A DNA stretch of 13,790 nucleotides from JAKGBX01 sp965366835 (GCA_965366835.1 CBDUGF010000105.1:1-13790); one strand, 5' to 3'; positions 6,590 through 12,258 are shown, numbered from the stretch's first letter. Numbers and translations are program-made. The notes: generated by a model from the sequence alone, not told the origin.

Positions 6590-7402
6590 CTAGACCCTGT
6601 CAGCCGGCCAGTCGTGCGTTTCGGACTGGCCGTCGCGGGCCCAGCGGTAGAGCGCGTCATAGATGACGAGGCCGGCGTCGAGCTGGCTGTGATCGTCGCG
6701 ATATTGCCGCGAAAGCCCGACCGAGATGGCCAGCAGACCGGCGGCGGCGGGATGCAGATCGTGGCGATTGGTGTCGGCGCCGCGGATCACCTCGGCGATG
6801 CGGGCGAGCGCGTCGGAGCCGAGCTGGAACTCGGCGAGCATGGTGTCGAAGGTGCAGGTCTCGCCGCGATGGCTCCAGAACACGTCTTCGATGTCAAAGG
6901 GTTGCGCGTTGTAGCGTGCGGCCACTCCGGCGACCTCGGCCGGGCTGACGAACAGGAACCGCGCCTCAGGATCGACAAAGCGGCGGATCAGCCACGGGCA
7001 GGCGATACGGTCGATCTTGGGGCGGTGACGGGTGACCCAGAGGGTGGCGCCGTCGACGGGCTCGGGCAGGGCGCTGGCGGGGATGCGCATGGTCTCAGGA
7101 GCGTCGCGCCAGCCATACATGCCGCCTTCGAGGTACTGCGCGTCGATGCCTTCGGATCGCAGCCATGAGACCAGGCCCTGGCTGAGCTTGATGCCTTTCT
7201 GGCAGGTGACGATGGCGGCGCGGCCGCGAAGCCGGGCGATCAGGCCGGGCAGATCGGTATGGGGGTGGCGCCAGGAACCGGGGATCAGGAACGGATCTTC
7301 GGCGAAGTCGGGATCGATCGAGATATCGACGATCTGCGGGCAATCGGGCAGGCCGATCAGGCGATTGAGCTGCGCAACTGTGATGGCGTTGGGTGCGGGC
7401 AT
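6590..7402 (-). CDS. Rhodanese-like / ChrB C-terminal domain protein (chromate resistance)
   Basis: A 270-residue two-domain protein. Residues about 8-105 look like a rhodanese domain: IVDISIDPDF, then VTCQKGIKLSQG with a candidate active-site Cys at about 67, then YLEGGMYGW. Residues about 119-257 match the ChrB C-terminal domain: LWVTRHRPKIDRIACPWLIRRF (as blocks), FDIEDVFWSHRGETCTFDTML, HDLHPAAAGLLAISVGLS and GLVIYDALYRWAR. The DNA-binding N-terminal part of classical ChrB regulators is absent, so this is more likely an enzyme or sensor than the repressor. The start MPAPNAITV is supported by AGAGGA 6 nt upstream; a longer frame runs back into ssrA and is rejected. It precedes chrA by 3 nt and follows ssrA. 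Whether the Cys has sulfurtransferase activity is unknown. Confidence 0.87.
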   Translation of the reverse strand: MPAPNAITVAQLNRLIGLPDCPQIVDISIDPDFAEDPFLIPGSWRHPHTDLPGLIARLRGRAAIVTCQKGIKLSQGLVSWLRSEGIDAQYLEGGMYGWRDAPETMRIPASALPEPVDGATLWVTRHRPKIDRIACPWLIRRFVDPEARFLFVSPAEVAGVAARYNAQPFDIEDVFWSHRGETCTFDTMLAEFQLGSDALARIAEVIRGADTNRHDLHPAAAGLLAISVGLSRQYRDDHSQLDAGLVIYDALYRWARDGQSETHDWPADRV

Positions 7403-7455
7403 GGCACATCCTCTGGGGTTGAAACAGTGGATGCGACTTTGGGCCGAAGCCTCAC

Positions 7456-7475
7456 GGGGCAGTCGCTTGTGCCCC
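7456..7475 (-). other. Hairpin in the ssrA-chrB interval
   Basis: GGGGCA-8 nt-TGCCCC is a perfect 6-bp stem between the end of the tmRNA gene and the ChrB-domain gene. It could be the ssrA 3' processing or termination structure, or part of the chrB leader. No U-run follows it on the minus strand. Confidence 0.33.
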
Positions 7476-7484
7476 ATGGGCCGC

Positions 7485-7513
7485 AGCATCGCGGGCAAGG
7501 GCAGAGTTGTCAA
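7485..7513 (-). promoter_or_regulatory. Candidate promoter for the chrB-like/chrA operon
   Basis: On the minus strand a perfect TTGACA (7513-7508) is followed after 17 nt by GATGCT (7490-7485), which matches the -10 consensus at only 3 positions. It sits just past the tmRNA 3' region and about 85 nt before the chrB-like start. The good -35 box and correct spacing make it plausible. Read-through from ssrA is the alternative. Confidence 0.33.
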
Positions 7514-7519
7514 CCGGGA

Positions 7520-7836
7520 GGGAAAGTGCAGGCTTCTGTTGCCAGGTGCCTGCGGACCCCGCCTGAAGCTGCTAGGCCTCAGGGCTTAGGTTTTCGATCA
7601 CTCGAACCGCTTACGCGGCCAGAGCCATCGGAGCTTTGTTGTCATTTGCAACTAGCTTGTTTTCGCCGATAACGGTGGCAGACAGCCGAGACAAAGCTAA
7701 CCCCTTTAGACGTTCGTCGATCCTGTTTCGACCCCATGATCCCCAAATGAAGGATATTGGTGGAGTCGCCGGGTACCGCCCCCGGGTCCGATCCGCGTAT
7801 TACGAGCGCGTTTATGTCCATAGCCCCCGAGGGGAC
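7520..7836 (-). ncRNA. ssrA: Two-piece (permuted) alphaproteobacterial tmRNA
   Basis: tmRNA rescues stalled ribosomes and adds a degradation tag. The gene is circularly permuted: the acceptor piece comes first, then the coding piece. Acceptor piece: CCGGG (7785-7781), a 7-nt loop, CCCGG (7773-7769), then CGACTCC (7768-7762), discriminator A and encoded CCA (7760-7758). Coding piece: starts GGGGTCGAAACAGGATCGAC at 7735. GGGGTCG pairs with CGACTCC over 7 bp with a G3-U70 wobble, the AlaRS identity element. About 22 nt between CCA and 7735 would be removed. The tag frame is preceded by CTAGTT and encodes ANDNKAPMALAA then TAA. Downstream are hairpins CCTGA/TCAGG and GCAGGC/GCCTGC with the CACCTGGCAACAGAAGCC loop region expected of the 3' pseudoknot. 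The outer ends (7836 and 7520) are estimates. Confidence 0.93.
7611..7649 (-). other. tmRNA tag reading frame (ANDNKAPMALAA)
   Basis: Twelve codons plus TAA inside ssrA, starting at the resume codon GCA. The encoded peptide ANDNKAPMALAA starts AND like other alphaproteobacterial tags and ends in the LAA degron recognised by ClpX. The N-terminal part is the segment that the SspB adaptor encoded at 4763-5236 would be expected to bind. Confidence 0.92.
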
Positions 7837-7842
7837 AAAAGG

Positions 7843-7872
7843 AATATAGGGCGGGCGACGCGGTTTTGGAAG
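7843..7872 (-). promoter_or_regulatory. Candidate ssrA promoter
   Basis: On the minus strand TATATT (7848-7843) is a good -10 box. CTTCCA (7872-7867), 18 nt upstream, is a weak -35. Transcription would start near G7836, a few nt before the acceptor-piece sequence. The element lies 8 nt from the double-hairpin repeat copy at 7881-7926. Confidence 0.45.
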
Positions 7873-7880
7873 GGGGAGTT

Positions 7881-7926
7881 GCGAAATCCGACGCGGATTT
7901 CGGTTCGTTTTCCGGCGCGGAAAACG
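7881..7926. repeat. 46-nt double-hairpin repeat, copy 1
   Basis: Two consecutive perfect hairpins, each with an 8-bp stem and 5-nt loop, separated by 3 nt: CGAAATCC-GACGC-GGATTTCG, then CGTTTTCC-GGCGC-GGAAAACG. It is very similar in sequence and identical in architecture to copy 2 at 7989-8034. It resembles a REP-type or transcript-end element; such hairpins recur in Rhodobacteraceae intergenic DNA as far as I recall, but no search was run. Confidence 0.8.
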
Positions 7927-7988
7927 GATGTGCGTGGATGATTGGCGACGCGTTGAAATGAAGGTGTGACGGGTGGCGATGGGCGTAA

Positions 7989-8034
7989 GCGGAATTCGCG
8001 TCGAATTCCGGTGCGTTTTCCGCGCCGGAAAACG
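7989..8034. repeat. 46-nt double-hairpin repeat, copy 2
   Basis: Same layout as copy 1, in the same orientation and 62 nt from it: CGGAATTC-GCGTC-GAATTCCG, then CGTTTTCC-GCGCC-GGAAAACG. Two stem-1 positions differ from copy 1 by paired compensatory changes, and both 5-nt loops are the reverse complements of the copy 1 loops. It ends 1 nt from the stop codon of the 76-aa gene on the minus strand, where it could serve as the transcript-end hairpin. Confidence 0.8.
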
Positions 8035-8035
8035 C

Positions 8036-8266
8036 TCAGCGCAGGCGGCGGATCGGGGCTTGGTTGCAGAGCACGATCACATAGCCGCGGTTTTCGAACG
8101 CCTGGAAGCCGCGCTCGCGAACCTCCGCCAGAAACCGGTCCATGCCGACGAATCGCTCGATATCACGTATCTTGCGGCGCACGCTATGGCCCTGCGCCAC
8201 GGCTTTCGAACTGAGCACGTCATGCAGCCAGGTTTCAGGGGCGAGGGCGGAATCGGATCTGATCAT
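8036..8266 (-). CDS. Conserved-looking small protein of unknown function (76 aa)
   Basis: The protein reads MIRSDSALAPETWLHDVLSS at the start, followed by SVRRKIRDIERFVGMDRFLAEVRERGFQ and YVIVLCNQAPIRRL. It has a helix-rich middle and a C-terminal strand-like segment with one Cys. I do not firmly recognise the family. Similar small roseobacter proteins are, as I recall, sometimes labelled phosphoribosylanthranilate isomerase, but 76 residues cannot form that barrel, so no function is assigned. The start at 8266 is preferred because AGGA lies 8 nt upstream; an ATG three codons earlier overlaps that site. It lies 36 nt downstream of the GntR gene on the same strand and ends against repeat copy 2. 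Codon use looks like its neighbours. Confidence 0.7.
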   Translation of the reverse strand: MIRSDSALAPETWLHDVLSSKAVAQGHSVRRKIRDIERFVGMDRFLAEVRERGFQAFENRGYVIVLCNQAPIRRLR

Positions 8267-8302
8267 GCCGCCCATCCTGCCATGAAGAGCGTTAACGCGC
8301 GC

Positions 8303-9037
8303 TTAACCGCGGCGCTCGGCCCGCGCCGCCATCACGTCGTGCGCGAGCTTGCTGGTATAGGTTTCGAGCGCGTGCAGATGGCGCTCGACAGTTGCGGCGT
8401 CGCGTGTTTCGAGCGCGTCGGCGATGGCGGTGTGCAGCGTCACGATCTCTTCGCGCGAGCGGGCGGTGAAGGTGATCATGTTCATCAGGGGCTGCATCGC
8501 TTCGACCGCACCGGCCAGCTGATAGCTGAGCACCGGGTTGCCGGCCCCGTCGACCAGCGCGCGATGAAACGCGACATCGCTGTCGCAGAAGCTTTCATCC
8601 GACAGGCCGGGCTGTCCTTGCCGGTGTATCTCGGCGCGCATCGTGGCGAGGTGATCGGGGGTGCGGCGCCGGGCCGAGAGCGTTGCACAGGCGCGTTCCA
8701 GCGCGTAGCGCGCCTCGCAGGCGGTTTCGAAGCTGACGGCGTTCATCGAAAGCAGCAGTGTCGAGGTGGTGATCTGTTGCGGGTAGGCGTCCCTGAAGCT
8801 AAGACGATTGACGAAAGCGCCGCCGGAGGCGCCGCGCTGGGTGCGGATCAGCGATTGCGCCGCCAGCCTTTTGAGCGCCTCGCGCACGGTCGAGCGCGAT
8901 ACCGCGAATTGCTCGGAAAGCTCGGCCTCGGACGGCAGGCGCTCATCGACGATCAGCGCCCCCGAGACGATGGCATCGCGGATCGCCTTGGCGATCTGGG
9001 CCGAGAGGTCGGCCGGGCTGTCGGGGTCGATCTTCAA
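8303..9037 (-). CDS. GntR family transcriptional regulator, FCD (FadR) subfamily
   Basis: A 244-residue regulator. The N-terminal winged helix-turn-helix covers about residues 10-78, with LPSEAELSEQFAVSRSTVRE (34-53) as the recognition region and a wing at QRGASGGAFV. The C-terminal FCD ligand-binding domain covers about 100-235. Candidate metal or ligand residues are Asp154 and His158 (DVAFHRAL), His202 (TLHTAI) and His220/His222. The start is TTG; the preceding in-frame triplets include a stop, and no better start is seen. It is divergent from the DUF2182-DUF1326-DinB-dmdA-acuI run. Two palindromic sites lie between, one overlapping its own start, so it very likely represses itself and controls the dmdA operon. 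In Ruegeria pomeroyi a GntR gene also neighbours dmdA. The effector (DMSP, acrylate or another acid) is unknown. Confidence 0.92.
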   Translation of the reverse strand: MKIDPDSPADLSAQIAKAIRDAIVSGALIVDERLPSEAELSEQFAVSRSTVREALKRLAAQSLIRTQRGASGGAFVNRLSFRDAYPQQITTSTLLLSMNAVSFETACEARYALERACATLSARRRTPDHLATMRAEIHRQGQPGLSDESFCDSDVAFHRALVDGAGNPVLSYQLAGAVEAMQPLMNMITFTARSREEIVTLHTAIADALETRDAATVERHLHALETYTSKLAHDVMAARAERRG

Positions 9038-9049
9038 TTGTCAGACATT
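9036..9049. promoter_or_regulatory. Candidate GntR/FCD operator 1
   Basis: AATTGTCAGACATT contains the perfect palindrome TGTC-A-GACA (9039-9047) and fits the GT-N3-AC core of FadR-type operators. It overlaps the TTG start codon of the regulator gene (9035-9037), which suggests autoregulation. Confidence 0.68.
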
Positions 9050-9069
9050 TCCACTTGCGCCAGTGCGGC

Positions 9070-9083
9070 AATTGTCTGACATT
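9070..9083. promoter_or_regulatory. Candidate GntR/FCD operator 2
   Basis: AATTGTCTGACATT is identical to site 1 except for the central base of the palindrome. The centres are 34 bp apart, close to three helical turns, so two dimers could bind the same face and possibly cooperate. It lies about 50 bp before the DUF2182 start, in the expected promoter zone. Confidence 0.68.
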
Positions 9084-9131
9084 AATCGCAAGACAGGCGA
9101 GTCGCCAAGGGCTTTGGAGGAGAGCGCATTG

Positions 9132-9893
9132 ATGGCTGAACGGATCAGGGCGATGCGGGGCGCGCATTGGCTGGCGCTGTTTGCGCTGATCCTGGTCGCG
9201 TGGGCGCTGCTTTACGCCATGGCGCTGCCGCAGGATCTGCGCATCGCCGGAAAGTTCTATGGCCGCGAATTCTGGCAGAACCTCTGTGTCGTGACCCCGG
9301 ATGCCGCCGGGTTTGCCCGCATCACCGCGATGTGGGCGTTGATGAGTGCGGCGATGATGGCGCCGACGGCGCTGCCGGCCTTTGCCACTTATGACGATCT
9401 GAGCCACAGCGCGCCGGGCGCGCGGTTTTCGCATCTGGTGGCGGGGTATCTGAGCGTCTGGCTCGGCTTTTCGGTGTTGGCGGCGGCAGTGCAGATGGTG
9501 TTGTTTCGCGCCGATCTGGTCAGCGGCTTCGGCGACAGCCGCTCGCACCTGCTGTCGGCCGGGCTTCTGGCGCTGGCAGGGATATACCAGTTCAGCCCGC
9601 TGAAAGACGCCTGTCTCGCCAAATGCCGTATGCCGCTGGGTTTCTTCATGTCACACTGGGAAGAGGGCGCCTGGCGCAACGGGCTGCGGCTGGGCGCGGT
9701 CTGTCTCGGCTGTTGCTGGGCGTTGATGCTGCTCGGGTTTGTCGGCGGGGTGATGAATATCGCGTTCATGGGGCTGGCGATGGTCCTGATGGCGCTGGAG
9801 AAACTGCCCGAGATCGGGCGTTGGATAACCAAGCCGGCGGGCGTTGCATTGCTCGGGGGCGCGGTTTGGATGGCTTTCGGGCCGGTTCTGTAA
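9132..9893 (+). CDS. DUF2182 integral membrane protein
   Basis: A 253-residue membrane protein with about six or seven hydrophobic segments (about 12-30, 62-80, 100-125, 138-153, 185-207, 207-222, 236-251). It carries the family marks: MWALMSAAMMAPTALP (about 67-82), SPLKDACLAKCRMPLGFF (about 155-172; Cys161 and Cys165) and GAVCLGCCWALMLLGF (about 188-203; Cys191, 194, 195). DUF2182 is described as predicted metal-binding but has no established function. The Met- and Cys-rich membrane motifs would suit a soft metal or redox role; that is inference. GGAGGA lies upstream. The ATG at 9132 was chosen, but an adjacent in-frame TTG (9129) has better spacing. First gene of the dmdA operon, 14 nt before the DUF1326 gene; these two families commonly sit side by side. 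Confidence 0.9.
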   Translation: MAERIRAMRGAHWLALFALILVAWALLYAMALPQDLRIAGKFYGREFWQNLCVVTPDAAGFARITAMWALMSAAMMAPTALPAFATYDDLSHSAPGARFSHLVAGYLSVWLGFSVLAAAVQMVLFRADLVSGFGDSRSHLLSAGLLALAGIYQFSPLKDACLAKCRMPLGFFMSHWEEGAWRNGLRLGAVCLGCCWALMLLGFVGGVMNIAFMGLAMVLMALEKLPEIGRWITKPAGVALLGGAVWMAFGPVL

Positions 9894-9907
9894 AAGGGAG
9901 AGAAATC

Positions 9908-10540
9908 ATGGCGTTGGACGGTGAAGTTGGCACGATCCCCTGGACGATCAAGGGTGAGTTGATCCTCAATTGCAATTGCACGGTGTTCTGTCCTTGCGTG
10001 GTTTCGCTGGGCAAGCACCCGCCCACCGAGGGCCATTGCCAGGCGTGGTCGGGGATTCGCATCGACGAGGGCGACTATGGCGGCGCGTCGCTGTCGGGGC
10101 TGAATGTCGGGCTGTTCCTGGAGATTCCGGGCAACATGGGGCGGGGCAACTGGAAAGCCGCGGCCTTTGTCGACGAGCGCGCCGACGACGCGCAGTTCGA
10201 GGCGCTGGCCAACATCTTTTCCGGTGCGGCGCGCGGCACGACCGGGCTCTTTGGCCTGCTGGTGGGCGAATTCCTCGGCGCCGAGCGCGCGCCGGTGGTG
10301 TTCGAGACCGAGGGCCGCGAACGCCGCCTGATGGTGGGCAAGAAGATCCAGGGCTCGGTGGTGCCGGTGGAGGGCAAGGACGGCAAGGATATCGTCGTCA
10401 CCAACACCGAATACTGGATGGGGCCGGACATCACCGTGGCAACCGCCACGAAAGGCAAGGTGCGCGCCTTTGGCCGGGTCTGGGATTTCGACGGCCGCAG
10501 CGCCGAGATCTGCCAGATCGACTGGCACGGCCCGCGCTGA
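9908..10540 (+). CDS. DUF1326 family protein
   Basis: A 210-residue soluble protein with a Cys-rich start: Cys22, 24, 28 and 30 in LNCNCTVFCPC, followed by His43-Cys44. This is a likely metal or persulfide site and the hallmark of DUF1326. The remainder is mixed strand and helix (SGLNVGLFLEIPGNMG, ANIFSGAARGTTGLFGLLVGEFLG, ATKGKVRAFGRVWDFDGRSAEI). There is no signal peptide or membrane segment, so it is probably cytoplasmic. The start ATG has GGGAGAG upstream and lies 14 nt after the DUF2182 gene, so the pair is cotranscribed. DUF1326 and DUF2182 are often adjacent in other genomes, which suggests a shared but unassigned function. DinB follows after 15 nt. Confidence 0.9.
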   Translation: MALDGEVGTIPWTIKGELILNCNCTVFCPCVVSLGKHPPTEGHCQAWSGIRIDEGDYGGASLSGLNVGLFLEIPGNMGRGNWKAAAFVDERADDAQFEALANIFSGAARGTTGLFGLLVGEFLGAERAPVVFETEGRERRLMVGKKIQGSVVPVEGKDGKDIVVTNTEYWMGPDITVATATKGKVRAFGRVWDFDGRSAEICQIDWHGPR

Positions 10541-10555
10541 ACCGGGAGGGGGGCG

Positions 10556-11074
10556 ATGATACTTGCGCCGGAACATGTGCTGAACATGGCGCGCTACAAT
10601 GGCTGGCAGAACCGCCAGATCAAGGCCGCGCTGAAAGGGCTGCCGGAGGAGGCATTGCGGGCCGAACGCGGCGCGTTCTTCGGTTCGATCCTGGGCACGC
10701 TCAACCATCTGCTGTGGGGCGACTGGCTGTGGATGTCGCGGTTTGATGGCGGCGATGGACCGGAGGGCGGGATTCCCGGGAGCACGGAGCTGATGCCGAG
10801 CCTGTCGGAATGGGCGATTGCGCGGTTCCGGATGGATGCGCGCATCCTGAAATGGGCCGAGACCCGCAAAGCGGTGGATCTGACCGGCGATCTGAAATGG
10901 TGGTCGGGGGCGTCGGGGTGCGAAATGGCGCGACCGCTCGCGCTTTGTGTGGTGCATATGTTCAACCACCAGACCCATCACCGCGGCCAGGTCCATGCGA
11001 TGGCGACGGCGGCGGGCGCACAGGGCTGGACCAGCGATCTGGCGTTCATGCCGGAGGACGGGCCATGGCTCTGA
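10556..11074 (+). CDS. DinB family protein
   Basis: A 172-residue four-helix-bundle protein of the DinB superfamily. The metal-binding histidine triad is in place: His51 (LGTLNHLLWGDWLW) and His138/His142 (HMFNHQTHHRGQVHAM). This superfamily includes low-molecular-weight thiol transferases, mycothiol-dependent isomerases and many members of unknown role. Alphaproteobacteria use glutathione, so a thiol-transferase-like reaction on a sulfur or acrylate-type electrophile is conceivable, but that is inference. GGGAGGGGGG lies before the ATG. The last ten nucleotides overlap the dmdA start, so its translation is coupled to DmdA production. Confidence 0.9.
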   Translation: MILAPEHVLNMARYNGWQNRQIKAALKGLPEEALRAERGAFFGSILGTLNHLLWGDWLWMSRFDGGDGPEGGIPGSTELMPSLSEWAIARFRMDARILKWAETRKAVDLTGDLKWWSGASGCEMARPLALCVVHMFNHQTHHRGQVHAMATAAGAQGWTSDLAFMPEDGPWL

Positions 11075-12168
11075 TTTCGCCGTCGCGGCGGCTGCGCCGC
11101 ACGCCTTTTTCCGACGGTGTCGAGGCCGCCGGGGTGAAGGCATATACGGTCTACAACCGGATGTTGCTGCCGACCGTGTTCCGCAGCGTCGAGGAGGATT
11201 ATCATCACCTCAAAGAGGCGGTGCAGGTCTGGGACGTGGCCTGCGAGCGGCAGGTGGAACTGCGCGGCCTCGATGCCGGGCGGCTGATGCAGATGCTGAC
11301 CCCGCGCGACCTGCGCGGCATTGTGCCCGGGCAGTGCTGTTATGTTCCGATCGTGGATGAAACCGGCGGCATGCTGAACGATCCGGTGGCGGTCAAGCTG
11401 GCAGAGGATCGCTGGTGGATTTCGATCGCCGACAGCGATCTGCTGCTTTGGGTCAAGGGCATTGCCTATGGCTATCGGCTGGATGTGCTGGTCGAGGAAC
11501 CCGACGTTTCGCCGCTGGCGGTGCAGGGGCCACGGGCCGACGACCTGATGGCGGCGGTGTTTGGCGACGCGGTGCGCGATATCCGGTTTTTCCGCTTCGG
11601 TGCGTTCGAGTTTCAGGGCCGCAGGATGGTCGTGGCGCGCTCGGGCTATTCCAAGCAGGGCGGTTTCGAGATCTATGTCGAGGGCGGCGATATCGGCATG
11701 GCGCTGTGGCAGGCGCTGATGGAGTCGGGGCGGGCGCTGGATGTGCATGCCGGCTGCCCCAATCTGATCGAGCGGATCGAAGGCGGGTTGTTGAGCTATG
11801 GCAATGACATGACGCAAGAAAACACGCCGCATGAATGCGGTCTGGGGCGGTTCTGCAACACCCGGACCGCGATCGGCTGTGTCGGGCGCGATGCCTTGCT
11901 CAGGGTCGCCCGGGAAGGGCCGCTCAAGCAGATCCGTGCGCTTGAAATTCACGGTGGCGCGGTGGCGGGTTGTGATCGCCTCTGGCCGCTGATGGCGGGC
12001 GAGCGCCAGGTCGGCCATGTCAGCAGCGCGGCCTGGTCTCCGGATTTCGAGACCAATGTGGCCATCGGCATGGTTCGGATGACCCATTGGGACGAGGGTA
12101 CCGAACTGGACGTGGTCACTCCTGTGGGGGTGCGGGCCGTGACGGTACGGGACATGTTCTGGATTTGA
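11065..12168 (+). CDS. dmdA: Dimethylsulfoniopropionate demethylase DmdA
   Basis: Tetrahydrofolate-dependent enzyme of the GcvT fold that takes a methyl group from DMSP, giving methylmercaptopropionate and 5-methyl-THF. It is the first step of DMSP demethylation. The 367 residues agree closely with roseobacter DmdA as I remember it: PSRRLRRTPFSDGVEAAGVK (about 6-25), YTVYNRMLLPTVF, VQVWDVACERQVE (about 53-65), GGMLNDPVAVKL (about 101-112), SPLAVQGPRADDLM (about 149-162), ARSGYSKQGGFEIYVEG (about 191-207), LLSYGNDMTQENTPHECGLG (about 242-261) and NVAIGMV. The LLSYGNDMT block and the PSRRLRRTPFS opening separate it from ordinary aminomethyltransferases. GGAGGA lies 7 nt before the ATG, inside dinB. 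acuI follows on the same strand, as in other roseobacters. Slightly more divergent from the Ruegeria sequence in residues about 262-285. Confidence 0.94.
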   Translation: MALISPSRRLRRTPFSDGVEAAGVKAYTVYNRMLLPTVFRSVEEDYHHLKEAVQVWDVACERQVELRGLDAGRLMQMLTPRDLRGIVPGQCCYVPIVDETGGMLNDPVAVKLAEDRWWISIADSDLLLWVKGIAYGYRLDVLVEEPDVSPLAVQGPRADDLMAAVFGDAVRDIRFFRFGAFEFQGRRMVVARSGYSKQGGFEIYVEGGDIGMALWQALMESGRALDVHAGCPNLIERIEGGLLSYGNDMTQENTPHECGLGRFCNTRTAIGCVGRDALLRVAREGPLKQIRALEIHGGAVAGCDRLWPLMAGERQVGHVSSAAWSPDFETNVAIGMVRMTHWDEGTELDVVTPVGVRAVTVRDMFWI

Positions 12169-12176
12169 CCGGCGGA

Positions 12177-12240
12177 TTTGGGGCCAGCCCCCAAACCCCC
12201 GGGATATTTTTGGCAAGATGAAGCAGGGGCGCTGCGCCCC
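12177..12240 (+). other. Hairpin, conserved box and second hairpin between dmdA and acuI
   Basis: Three parts: TTTGGGG-CCAGC-CCCCAAA (12177-12195), a 7-bp hairpin; a box 12196-12223 beginning CCCCCGGGATATTTTTGG and ending GCAAGATGAAG; and GGGGC-GCTGC-GCCCC (12226-12240). The box closely resembles a sequence I recall as very common downstream of genes in roseobacter genomes. It may be a partial terminator or processing site that sets the dmdA to acuI ratio, since its T5 tract follows a hairpin. Confidence 0.55.
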
Positions 12241-12258
12241 GGGAAAAGGATGGAAGAG

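Noticed and set aside
7403..7513. A 37-residue N-terminal extension of the rhodanese-ChrB protein
   Set aside because: It has no family character, starts at a weak codon inside the TTGACA-like box, and a good AGAGGA site favours the ATG at 7402.
7636..7941. A 101-codon plus-strand open frame
   Set aside because: It lies opposite the tmRNA gene and runs into the double-hairpin repeat; no ribosome-binding site or family match.
7881..8034. CRISPR array
   Set aside because: Only two hairpin-forming units, which differ in sequence, with a single 62-nt interval and no cas genes; structure fits a REP-like element.
9389..11143. A 584-codon minus-strand open frame opposite DUF2182, DUF1326 and DinB genes
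   Set aside because: Same antisense artefact; the plus-strand frames carry the family motifs, ribosome-binding sites and operon spacing.
11065..12168. Glycine cleavage T-protein (aminomethyltransferase) instead of DmdA
   Set aside because: Same fold, but the PSRRLRRTPFS opening, the LLSYGNDMT block and the acuI neighbour point to DMSP demethylase; no gcvH/gcvP nearby.
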